A stretch of DNA of 64,000 bases. Origin: Pseudopithomyces maydicus. Lineage: Eukaryota; Ascomycota; Dothideomycetes; Pleosporales; Didymosphaeriaceae. A program made the position numbers and the translations under genes. The DNA is taken from contig JANTUC010000005.1 of the NCBI GenBank assembly GCA_026873275.1, forward strand, positions 1-64,000. Direction: 5' to 3'. Numbering within the stretch: position 1 is the stretch's first letter; each line of letters opens with the position of its first letter. Shown piece after piece: positions 46,930 through 57,976 of the stretch. The notes beneath the pieces were generated by a model. The model was not told the DNA's origin and did not search any database. It saw only the letters and a program-made list of their open reading frames with translations.

Positions 46930-48219
46930 ATGACAGAAAATTCTACCGTGCCTCAAAAGGTCCTCAATGTTGGAGTTATTGGGTTGGGGGAACTTGCACA
47001 GGTAAGTATTAAAACGGCATCCCGGTTCTTTAATATACTGATTGCCCAACTTTTAGGTTTCTCATATTCACGTGCTGAATAATTTGTCGGATCTTTACCA
47101 AATCACCTATCTCTGTGATGTCTCGCAGCAAGCCATTAAACACTGCGTCAGGAAGGTTTCCGGACCGACACCCAAGACGACCTCTATCCCAGAGGAGCTG
47201 ATTTCGTCCCCGGATGTTGACGTCGTTATCATATGCAATGTCAATGCTTTCCACCCGGCACAAGCAATTCTTGCGCTCCAACATAACAAGTACGTATTTG
47301 TAGAGAAACCTCTTGCGCTTAACTACCGTGACCTCAATGCCATTCTGGCTGCGGAGAAGGCTTCAGAGGCAAAGGTTTTCGTGGGATATCAGAGACGGTA
47401 TGCATCTACCTTTATTGATGCTGTAAAAGAAGTGGGAAGCTTGGAAAAGATTGAATACATACGGGTAAGGGGTATGTGATCAATGAAACATTATTCGCCA
47501 GAAGGGCCAATCTAACTTGAACAGATATCATCGGTCAAAATAGTTCTTTCGTAGACCAGTCGGGCATGTTCCCAAAGAAGCCTACAGACTACCCTAAAGA
47601 CAAGACGGCAGAAATGAAGTCGACCGAAGAAGAGATGGTGAAACAGGCACTCGTTGACGAATTTGGAGTGGAAGCGACACCAGACTCCATGACGATGTTC
47701 CGATTGTTCACAGGGTATGTTTCTGATCTATTGAGAGGAATGAAAGTATTACTAATCATTGACGGTTACAGGCTAGGCGTACATGACTTTTCAGCCTTAC
47801 GAGAGATGGCCGGTATGCCCTCGAAAGTTGTGGGCGCTTCGCTCGGACTGCCCGTTTGGAACGTCATATTTCAATACGAAGGCTTTCCCGTCATGTATGA
47901 ATCTGGAATTCTCAACGTTCCCACTTTTGATTGTCATCTTGAGATCTTCTCCGCAGATAAGATTGTGCGCGTTAACTACGATACGCCCTATGTGAAGGGG
48001 CTTCCTGTGACTATGACGATCCGGGAAAAGTGGGATAGTGAGAAGGGGGATGGATATCAAGAACGCATAGTCAGGAAGACTTATGAAGATCCATTCACCT
48101 TGGAGTTCTTGGAATTCCATCGCTGTGCGACATTGAAGTCGGTCCCGAAGACATCGGCGATTGATTATAAGGAGGACATGGACATTATCAAGATGATTAT
48201 GCAAGCTGGTCGTACTTAA
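46930..48219 (+). CDS. Gfo/Idh/MocA family oxidoreductase B
   Basis: 374 aa in four exons (46930-47001, 47057-47471, 47525-47714, 47772-48219), all GT-AG and in phase. Rossmann motif NVGVIGLGELAQ, then VDVVIICNVNAFH, VEKPLALN (family Lys) and FVGYQRRYA. Later GVHDFSALREM gives the conserved C-terminal domain segment with His. It shares the fold but little sequence with oxidoreductase A, so they are paralogs of different subfamilies rather than a recent duplication. Substrate unknown; inositol or sugar dehydrogenation is usual for the family. Confidence 0.9.
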
Positions 48220-50172
48220 CATCCGACGAGAACCGTCTGGTCTATGGGATCGGGAAGCCCTGTTCCCAAGGTTTTCAAAAGTTGTAACTGAATCATATAG
48301 TAGTGATATACAAGACACCGTAACAAGAATTGTATGCTATAAAATAGCTTGCTGGTCTGTTTTGAGCCATTCGTTGATCATCCTCAGGACCTAGACAAAT
48401 TATGCCTACTCCAGCCCAAAGCAAACCCAGCCTCTAGATCTATTATTGACCACGCTATATCATGAATTATCTACAATCCACTTACCTGTATTTCCAACAG
48501 CTTAGATATTTTTGAGAGCTTTCAACTTTCATGAAACTGTTCTAGTCAATATAATTTGCAACCAAGTTGTCATTTCACAAAACTTTTAAAAATTCAATGA
48601 GTATCGAAGCTGCGCAGAAGTAATCTGCTTTTATCACGGCTTGGAAACAGCTCATTGTTTCACACACTCAACAATGTCAGCCGCATGTTCCTAGAGCTGC
48701 TTGCAAACGGCTGGTATAGGTGCAGGCGCCGCTATTGACATTATCGATCGGCGCATGTTGCAGTATCAGATATACAGTCACATATAAGGCTATGATATGG
48801 AATCTTCCATCAACATTTTTCTTGGTCGTAGAATTAGATTGGCTCGGTTTGAACGCCTTGACAAGTATGAGGCTCACTATGTTATTGTTTGTAGTTGCAG
48901 TGTTGATACCTACCGGTTTATCTTCTTACATCCTCATGATTGGTCGCTTCCTGGTCCCTGTGAAGATTTTGTTGAATGCTCTCCTAGCTATCTCTAGAAT
49001 TGGGATTATCCTGTGATGCTCAGGGCTATACTGACACCAGCTATTCGCACGCAATCAATTTATTTTACATACAAGAGATCACTAAAATAGAGGATCACGG
49101 CAAATGAGAAACTGAATAGACTAAATACTAGAGGGTGAATGTGTGTGGTTTTTGAAAACGTGACAGCAGGGGTGACTGGCCAGATGAAAATGCATACAGT
49201 GGAAAAAAAGCTGAGGGCGAATCTAATTGATGTATCCGAGGCTCAGTAGACTGTGAGTTCTTGGACTTGGGCCACATCTATGCCTTTTACTGAGTACCGA
49301 GAACGAACAGGCGTTTTCCGCTCTTGGCAACATTTATCGTTCAAGCAATTCCTGGTTTTTGTAAGTTGTAATTCATTACATGCATGTATTTTGTTTTGTT
49401 TGTTCGAAAAGATAGTAGCTGAGTATAGGCTGGCTGGATAAAAATGGATGAAAAAACACTGTCATCCCCTCTTATGACAATATAAAATGCATGTATAAGG
49501 CCATAGTAGCAGCTCGTAGAAAACATTATGGAGCAATTGTACGCGCTGTTGGGGCTGTGATTTCGCCCCAACTCCTTATCATCTCTAGACATTTGTCCAC
49601 GGCGAGTTGAAGGCATCAAGGTAAAGTAATATGCACCAAGAAGATGCTATTTCCACATAAGTAAGAGCGCTTGGTGTTCACGTGCAACAAAGCCTCATCT
49701 AGCCCCCGGTAGTTGCGAGTCGCGATTGGCGAGAGATCATGGTGGAAATTGACTTGACCTGCGGCGGAGATTTAGCAAGCTGAGAATACGCGTTCTCGAA
49801 TGTTGTGGCTTCGCCAAATACGAGTCGAGATTCTTGCGAACCTCGATACGGCTAACCTGTTCCCGATCAGGGCTAGCTCCATCTGGCAATTACTCAATCA
49901 AGAAGTAGCCCAAAAGTTGCCCATGACATGTACTTACTCATGGATCTCGTCGCCGCATGGGGCGATTAGATGTGTGGCATAACTGGGCCAGCTTCTATTG
50001 TTTTTGAAGTCTGGGCCTCAATAGTTAACTCATGAGCTAGACACAACTTACCATGCATTTGGTCAGGAACCAAGCTTCTGTTTTATATATTTGCAGCGCA
50101 TCTCCAGCCTTGCCATCTGCGACTTGACCGTACTACTTGTCTTACCTAGTAATCATATCGCTCTGTTTGACG
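48220..50172. other. 2-kb intergenic region
   Basis: AT-rich, no convincing gene. Short open frames (for example 48720-49016 and 49253-49441) have neither domains nor splice context. No tRNA recognised. Confidence 0.55.
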
Positions 50173-51794
50173 ATGAAGCTCTCAACGCTGGCTGCGCTGA
50201 TTGCCGCGCTTACGACTGGGGTATCGGCCCGTCCCGAACCTCCTTTCGTCCCCCGAAACTATTGCGCCGACGATAAATGTCAGCAGGCAGTAAGTAAAAC
50301 ATTCTTGCATTTATAATAAGACAGGCGTTGATGTTGAGTTAGTTGTCCCGCGGGAAAGCTGAGGCAAAGAGAGATTGTTCCTCGTTCCTGGCGACTACAA
50401 TCACACCGTGTGCAATGTAAGCCCTGAGGCAATTCTTCCAAGAGGCTGTACTAATTAAATTCAAAGAACGAAAACTGTCACGAGAAGCAAGACTGTAACG
50501 GCCGCAACCGTGACGAAGACGGCCTTCACCACAACGACGAAGGGCATCGCAACCACTGGGAGAAGGACTGGAACTGCACTCCAGACCGAAGTGGTATCTC
50601 AAACTAATACTGAGACTGTCTATCACATCGATATCATTACACAGACTTTGGTTGTTACAGCAACTTCGGTGGATACATTAACGGTATGACTATAGCTGTA
50701 CTTTCTAGTGGGCTCCTAAACTAAGTGATTGAACAGAATACTGATATTGTGACTGCGACTGTCACCGTGCAACCGCCCGCGAAGCGGAACGAATGGAAAC
50801 AGAGTTATCCTGTTTGTTCTGAGAAGAAGATCGCAACAAAGCTTCCGTCCTACGCTTCCTGTTGCGCGACAAATAACTCGTTGAAAAACGGACAAGCTGC
50901 TTATGCATCGGCTTGCTCATGCTTAGGCGTTAAAGGGCAGACAGTCACATTACCAGCCAAGACCATGTCAATGACGACCACAAATACTGTTACAACAACG
51001 CCGACAACAGTTATTCGAGGGACGGTGACGAAGTCCTCTATCAGCACTCAAAATACTGCTACCACCATCACAAGCACTATCACGGCCACGTCCTTGAGAA
51101 CGGTTACGGAAAACGTCTTTGCAACATTGACAAGCATTGAGGATAGAACAGAGACAATTGCCCAGACCGCAACTGTTCAAGTCACTCAAACATCTATTGT
51201 AACCGTCACTGCCACACCAACGGTTATCCCTGTCTCCCAACCGTGTCGCTTGCAAGCTGTAGGAGGTCCTCATGGTGAGTCTTCTAGCGTTTTTTCTTTG
51301 TATTTCGATCCCAGCCAACTAATCTACAAATTGCTTCTTGCTGAACACACCTTGCGTGACGCGTCATTGTATTGACAAATTATAAACCCGTGAATGCTGA
51401 CGACGTCTCAGATGGCTATTATTTATCTTGGACTGGCCAATCTTATGACACCCTAATCATGGTCATGGACTATGGAAGCGCAGATGACTGGTTCCTGAAC
51501 GCAAACAATCAACTTTACCACAGCCCCCAGGGAACTTTGGCCTATGCCGCACAGACCTATCTGTCTTACATCCTTCTATTGACGCAAAGCGATCTCAATA
51601 GCGGCAATTTCAACGATGGAGCCCCGCTCACATGCTCCTTCGCTGCAGATATTATATCTTGTTCCAACAGCCAAAGGAACAACCAATTCCTAACCAGTGT
51701 CAATGGCAATTCGGTGTATCTTGGCTCTGCCATGGATACCAGTAGTAATATGGAACTATTCGGGTTGAAGAGGGCGTGTAGTCCTCCCGTGTAA
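50173..51794 (+). CDS. Secreted Thr/Val-rich fungal protein
   Basis: 435 aa in five exons (50173-50289, 50364-50416, 50467-50683, 50737-51274, 51412-51794), total 1308 nt, in phase. A signal peptide (MKLSTLAALIAALTTGVSA) is followed by a short Cys-containing segment, DCSSFLATTITP, then long Thr/Val runs, a Cys-rich SYASCCATNN...YASACSC segment, another Thr-rich stretch and a C-terminal domain with GYYLSWTGQ. This is the layout of many ascomycete cell-wall or extracellular proteins of unknown function; Thr-rich stretches are probably O-mannosylated. Exon 2 start is the least certain junction. No catalytic motif is recognisable. Unlikely to be biosynthetic. Confidence 0.78.
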
Positions 51795-52868
51795 ATCCTT
51801 GTTTTAAAAGATATTGCTCCATAGAGAAAAACAATAGCATATCCTATCCGTCAATTTTGCCACTGTTGTGTATTTATTCTGCTTGATCCTATCCTAGCAG
51901 AATTGTTTTAATCCTTATCAACGCTTTTAATGGCCCGCTTGTCGCAGAGTATTTCAGAAGTTGGTGGGAATTTCTTCTGTGTCATTCAAAATAGGGTCCT
52001 GGGGGCATCGAGACGTGTGGCGTTCAGCCGAGACGTCGATACGATACTTGCGCACTCTTGTTGTTCGGTATACCACGGTACTCCTAGCGGTGGCGCATCG
52101 CTTCAAGTGCACCACTTTCTTAACGGTTTATGTCTATAAAATGCACGAATTAGCCTTCGTTCCCCTGATGATATATTTCGTTCATTTTATTAGTTGAGAT
52201 TAGGACGATATTGCGAAAGAAGCGTGGGTCTGTATAGTTCTACGAATTCTCTGGATGTCTCAATCACTCGAGAGATATCGCCCGATTGGCTCTAGACATA
52301 TTAAATTAATTCAAATACAGGAGACACGTGTAATATTCTAGTGTGAATTTATTCTGGGCAGATACAATCGGTCAGTTGCTTACATAACTATTGAGCTTCA
52401 AGCGCGTGCTGAAAAATCCCTGCAAGAGAGTTACCATTCAATCAAGAGCGCTTGGTGGACTGTTTACCCATGGACTTTTTCTTTTCAATTACATTCCCAT
52501 CGAGTCAAGTGATTTACTTCGACTTCAGACGCTCGCGATTAGTGTATACTCGATGACAGTCACAGTCCTCTAGTCGATTTTAAGCATGATTAAGATTTTT
52601 GAAATTCAATCACCTGAACGTATTATCGCGACATGCCGATGTCGTTGCTTAGGGTTGTATATCGTGCTACAAGGGTGAGAATGGCGCAATCCCGACTGAT
52701 TATGCGGGGACATTTTGCGAAGTCGCTAACTAGAACATGTACCGCCGCAGTATGCCCGAAATGGTCCTTCTCTTATGAACACAGGTATTTCGATTTGGTG
52801 CACTTGCTTTTGTTCACCTAAACAATTTCAAGCAGATAAATTGAGTAACATATCACACCGAAAGCGCA
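51795..52868. other. 1.1-kb intergenic region
   Basis: No gene recognised. It should contain the BVMO promoter. Confidence 0.6.
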
Positions 52869-54761
52869 ATGCCGTCCGACAGACCGCTGGAGGCGGTTAT
52901 TGACGTCGACAAACGACCAACGGAAACTCAGACATCGTCATCCATCAGACGCGTCACCCAGTTGTCCAACCATATCACATCAACAGATAAGACGAAGGTG
53001 GTGAATGACAATCGACCCCAAATACCGATTTCCTATCCAACTTCTCGATTGCACCTCGATCGGCAGCATCATATCGACGATGCGCGGCCGCTCAAGGTAG
53101 CGGTTGTCGGCGCTGGCCTAGCGGGGATAACTGCAGGCATACTGTTACCCAAGAAAGTGCCGCACATCGAGCTCACCATATTCGAAAAAGATCACGATGT
53201 TTCCGGAACTTGGTTGGAAAATATATATCCAGGTGTGCGTTGCGACATACCCGCACATGTCTATCAGTCCACATTTTCACCAAACACGCAATGGTCAGAA
53301 ATATTCGCCAAAGGAGCTGAAATTCGCGATTACTGGCAATCAACAGCAAAGAAGCATGATGTTTACAAGTACATCAAGCTGCATCATCGAGTAGATGAAG
53401 CCTCGTGGGACCCAGAACAGTCCAGATGGGTACTCAATGTACACAACGTGCAATCGAGATCATCGACCCTTCAACACTTCGATTTTGTAATACTTGCCAT
53501 TGGCCGATTTAACGCCTGGAAGCTACCTGAATATCCGGGCATAGAGGATTATAAAGGTCATCTCAGGCACACTTCGAACTGGGATAGCTCATACGACCCG
53601 ACAGGCAAGAATGTCGCAGTCATCGGAAATGGAGCGAGTGGAATCCAGATAGTGCCAAATCTGCAACGGACTGCGAGTAGTGTCACCCATTTTGTGCGGA
53701 ATCCAACATGGATTGCTACCTCATGGGCAGGAGATGAACGAACCTTTGCTCCTCAGCCATATTCTGAAGAGCAGCGCCAAAGTTTTCAAGACCCCAAAGT
53801 ATATCTAGAGTTCAGAAAAGAGCTGGAAAGCAAGTACTGGCGGGGCTTCAAAGCCATGCTACGTGATACTGAACAGAATAATAGCATCCGAGAGCAGTTT
53901 ATCAATGTGATGAAGGAGCGGGTATCAAAGAAGCCAGAGCTCCTCGACGGTCTTATCCCAGATTTCGCACCACATTGTAGACGTTTGACCCCTGGACCAG
54001 GATACCTTGAAGCACTGACAGAAGACAATGTGAGTTCGGTCAATACGCCTATCAAGCGCTTGACAGCAACTGGCGTCGAGACGGTTGACGGGAACACATA
54101 CGATTTCGATGCTGTATTCTGTGCCACAGGCGCCAACACGGACCTCGTCCCACCCTTCTCTGTAAAATCAGGAGGGCTTGATTTGAAAGAAGCGTGGAGA
54201 AGTGACGGAACCTATGGATTCCCGTACACGTACATGGGAATTGCAACGCCTGGTTTCCCTAACCTATTTTTCCTGGGTGGACCGCACTCAACCGGCCCCT
54301 CAGGAACGGTCCCCTACGCCGTGGAAACAGCGTTGACGTACTTCTCACGGGTACTACGCAAGGTCTCTACTCAAGGCATCAAATCCGTGGCACCGTCCAA
54401 AGCAGCTACAGATGACTTTGTTGATTACTGCGACGCCTTCTTCCCCACCACCGTGCTTACCGATAACTGTTCGTCTTGGAACAATGGCGGGCGTCCCGGC
54501 GGCCGCATTCATGGTCTTTGGCCTGGCTCCGCAGCGCATCAAACTTTCGTCCGACGGGATCCGCGCTGGGAAGATTGGGAGTACGAGCGAGCGAACAAGG
54601 TCAACCGGTTCGCTTATTTTGGGAATGGGTACACGCGTGGGGAGGTCGATGAGAGAAATGATTTAACAACTTATTTGAAGCCACCCGGGCAGGAGATCGA
54701 TCTGCGAGACTTGCACGAGAGTTGGTGGGATGTCCCTTCAGGCACTAGTAGAACGGGTTGA
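52869..54761 (+). CDS. Flavin-dependent Baeyer-Villiger monooxygenase (BVMO)
   Basis: 630-aa intronless enzyme of the class B flavin monooxygenases. FAD Rossmann motif VVGAGLAG (residues 79-86), then FEKDHDVSGTWLENIYPGVRCDIP, which contains the conserved active-site Asp. The BVMO fingerprint appears as YKGHLRHTSNWD (228-239), matching FxGxxxHxxxW with Tyr for Phe. The NADPH motif is VIGNGASGIQ (251-260). BVMOs insert oxygen beside a ketone to give an ester or lactone. About 12 kb from the PKS, it could act on a polyketide ketone; that link is inference. A 70-residue N-terminal extension precedes the FAD fold, with no clear signal. Confidence 0.95.
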   Translation: MPSDRPLEAVIDVDKRPTETQTSSSIRRVTQLSNHITSTDKTKVVNDNRPQIPISYPTSRLHLDRQHHIDDARPLKVAVVGAGLAGITAGILLPKKVPHIELTIFEKDHDVSGTWLENIYPGVRCDIPAHVYQSTFSPNTQWSEIFAKGAEIRDYWQSTAKKHDVYKYIKLHHRVDEASWDPEQSRWVLNVHNVQSRSSTLQHFDFVILAIGRFNAWKLPEYPGIEDYKGHLRHTSNWDSSYDPTGKNVAVIGNGASGIQIVPNLQRTASSVTHFVRNPTWIATSWAGDERTFAPQPYSEEQRQSFQDPKVYLEFRKELESKYWRGFKAMLRDTEQNNSIREQFINVMKERVSKKPELLDGLIPDFAPHCRRLTPGPGYLEALTEDNVSSVNTPIKRLTATGVETVDGNTYDFDAVFCATGANTDLVPPFSVKSGGLDLKEAWRSDGTYGFPYTYMGIATPGFPNLFFLGGPHSTGPSGTVPYAVETALTYFSRVLRKVSTQGIKSVAPSKAATDDFVDYCDAFFPTTVLTDNCSSWNNGGRPGGRIHGLWPGSAAHQTFVRRDPRWEDWEYERANKVNRFAYFGNGYTRGEVDERNDLTTYLKPPGQEIDLRDLHESWWDVPSGTSRTG

Positions 54762-55556
54762 GAATTCCTTTGGGACACATGATGAACAAGAAGGGGACAT
54801 GATAAGTAAAATAGAATTGCATTGATGCAACTATACTATATATGCAATGTGCATCATTACTTTTTCTACATGAAGATGTGCTGTCCATCAAACTAACCTC
54901 CAATTCCTTGCACGGGGCTGATGGATTACTCTGGACCATTAATACCATCGATAGTATTCATGCCCATACTTCTTGCGTTGACAGAATAGGATTGTGTAAA
55001 GAAAAGACGACCTTGTTATGAAATCAAGAGCGAAAAAAAGTTGCAGAACAAGAAACCGGTTTGCGAATACCGGCGCAGTGAGAGGAGAATTGGGTAAATA
55101 CTAGGGCGAATGACGTGCTTTGTTCAACAAGTACCTCAATCCCCACGCGATTGACACCATACCTTCCCCCTTCCCCCAAAACGCCGGATTAATCTCTCCA
55201 GGACTGCTAAAATAGCTTATCGCTGAGGAATTGCTGGTCTAGATTCACTTTCATAGGAGTAGTGCATACTACCGGTCCGATGTCGATTCTGTATCGATGC
55301 CGAGGTCTAGGCGATACCGCGCGTCACGTTGCATTATTCGCTAAGCTCTGCCGTGAAGGACATGGGTGATCATGGATCTGATGCAGGGAAACACTGATAT
55401 AACAAGGTATATAAAGTCACTTCTTCGCTCGTCTTCCTGTAAGTTATTGCTGGAATATCGCTTACTGCAGCGAATTTAAGACACTGCGCATGAGACTGCG
55501 AATATATCTTGCATCCAAATCGTCAAAAAATATATTGAAGATTCTTCTGGTCAGAT
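54762..55556. other. 0.8-kb intergenic region
   Basis: No gene seen. Promoter of the UNC93-like gene is expected here. Confidence 0.6.
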
Positions 55557-57250
55557 ATGAGCGTCAATCGACATGGCTCGAACCACTCTTCCGATAGTAG
55601 CCTGCCCCCAGAGCCTGAGGAGAGGCGCGATTTTCCAAGTACGCTCATCTCATCTCAGTTTTTATGCCAATTCTTTTATTCCAAGATTTCTTTGATTTCT
55701 ACAGGGTTTTTCGCTAATCTTGTGATAAACACGCAGCCAAATGGTATCGCTCGACCTTTTTCAACATGACCATCCTAGGTCTATGCAACCTCTCCGCGCC
55801 CGGAATCTGGGGAGCGATGAACTCCCTTGGTGCTGGGGGACAGCAATCGCCCCAACTCGTCAATGCTGCGAACGCGCTCACGTTCTGCTTGATGGTCGTC
55901 AGCTGCTACTTTTCGAGCGTGATGGTGAAATATATCGGCATCAAAGGCACTTTGATCTTCGGAACGTGGGTGAATTCTGGCTCCGCGCATGACGCGCCAA
56001 CTGATTCCATGGGCTGATGGTTCTTTTGCATATTAGGCTCGGATATGCGCCCTACGCCGCAGGACTGTACACAAGTGAGACTCGAGTGCGACACCTGGGT
56101 TGGAGAGAATACTGATGTTCATTGCTGCAGATAACCGTTTTGGAACAACTTGGCTCGTTCTTCTCGGTGCTGCTCTTTGCGGTATCTCCGCGGGTGTCTT
56201 TTGGATGGCCGAAGCAGCGATTGCGATCGCCTATCCAGAACCATGGAACCGCGGCAAAGCGCTCGGATACTGGCTCACGTATCGACTGGCTGGGCAAATC
56301 CTCGGCGGTGCCATAAACCTAGGCATTAACGCGGATAGAAGTGAAGCTGGCAAAGTATCGTATACCGTGTTCCTTGTCTTTATCGCTCTGCAGGTTGCAG
56401 GGCCCTTCGTTGCGGTGTTCCTGAACAACCCGGAAAAGGTGCAAAGAAAAGACGGGAAAAAGGTGGAATTGAAAATATTAAAGAATCCTTGGTTTGAACT
56501 CAAGGAGACTGGGCGGTTGTTCTTCAGCAAGAAGTTTCTGTTGACTGTACTATGGATCGGCCAAGCCGTGTTCGCCGAAGCCGTTTTCTTCACGTATCTT
56601 GCTCGTATGTATCCTTTAACTCTTACCCTTAGTTTCTATTTCTAACTATATAAACAGTTTGGTTCTCTGTGCGTTCTCGTGCCCTCGGGTCGTTCGTCTC
56701 CGGTCTAGTCGCAGTAACTATCGGCAACCTTTTGGGCTGGTTCCTAGACTCGACGCGCATCACGTTGCGAACCAGGGCTCGAAGTGCGTTCTTCGGTATC
56801 GTATTATATCAGGGCGCGCTTTGGACATGGGCTACCGTCAATGTCACCCGCTTCTCCCGCTCGACACCGTCCCCTACCTATGATTGGTCCTCACCCGGGT
56901 TCGGTAACGCGTTCGCCGTCTTCGTGCTCTTGACCGTCGGCTTCCAAATCAACTATCTCTTTTTATATTTCTTTATTTCTCAATTGGCTGAATCTGAGCC
57001 CGAGGTCATTCGTTACGCAGCGCTTTTGAGGGGTACCGAGAGCGCGTGGCAGGCAGTCAGTTATGGAATCACCAGTGTGGCTGTCTTTGCCAGTGTTGGT
57101 GCCGTATACTGGAACTATGCACTATGGGCAGTTTCTATTGTTCCAGCTTGGTTGGTATTGAAGCATTTTGGGGCAGATGCGACGAAGTTTGTTACGGAGC
57201 AGGTGGAAGCGCAAGAAGAACCTGTGGATACAAAGTTTATAAGCAAGTGA
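55557..57250 (+). CDS. UNC93-like MFS membrane protein
   Basis: 471 aa in five exons (55557-55638, 55737-55965, 56037-56074, 56131-56604, 56658-57250), total 1416 nt, with GT-AG ends and phases all agreeing. After a hydrophilic tail of about 28 residues it reads KWYRSTFFNMTILGLCNLSA, GIWGAMNSLGAGGQ, GYAPYAAGLYTNNRFGT and GVFWMAEAAIAIAYPE, the pattern of fungal UNC93/DUF895 proteins. These are MFS-fold membrane proteins of mostly unknown substrate. Exon 3 is only 38 nt. It may be an ordinary neighbour rather than a cluster member. Confidence 0.9.
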
Positions 57251-57976
57251 AGAGAGATTATAGAAGTATATTGTTTCTTTGCTCATTATATTGTAAACTG
57301 GTTGGGCATGATCGATGTATCGCTTCCATGGACATAGGCGGGTGTGGAGGATGCAAGAGGTTGGGTGGTTCAATATTAGAGCAATAGACTACCGACGAGC
57401 TCGGCGTTCCCACAAGTGTAGCTTAATCTCAATGGTTAATATCGAAGGGAATCTGATTTGTAGTAACGTTGATGCAAATTTAGAATGGTTGTATTATCAA
57501 GGCCATTTCTGTACGAGGCTGTAACACTCCTTAACAACACATCCTAATCATATTCTATTCTGACTCTGTGCATTCCCGGATATAGTTTGAGTCGAGTATA
57601 ATTCAGCCTCTCCGACTTTAAAACGGCGCCGCAGATGAGTGAGCGTTGATGTAGACTGAAGCCCCGCAAATGACGCCGAAAAAGCACGCAACTATGGGGA
57701 CGATATGAGGAATTACATGCGGAGTAGACACCATGTGATTGGTGTAGACAGGATGAGCTAAGTGATGCGATCTGATTCGTTGTTGTGGTTGTAGATAGAG
57801 TGATTGCGTATAAATCTGTCGCGAGCACATCATCCGCTAAGAGCTTCTACAAGATTGTATGAGCCACAGCTTTACGCGTATGCAAAGCGACATCGGACAG
57901 TGAATCAGCGTACAAAAATCAGGAAAACAAACCATTACGAGTGTCAGACTAACAGATTTGGGTTGTATACGATATC
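57251..57976. other. 0.7-kb intergenic region
   Basis: No gene recognised; presumably holds the promoter of the flavin monooxygenase. Confidence 0.6.

Noticed and set aside
48220..50172. tRNA or small RNA gene in the intergenic gap
   Set aside because: No cloverleaf, intragenic promoter boxes or conserved RNA motif could be recognised by eye; a tRNAscan-SE or Infernal run would be decisive.
54412..54666. 84-codon frame overlapping the BVMO 3' end
   Set aside because: Out-of-frame shadow of the BVMO coding sequence.
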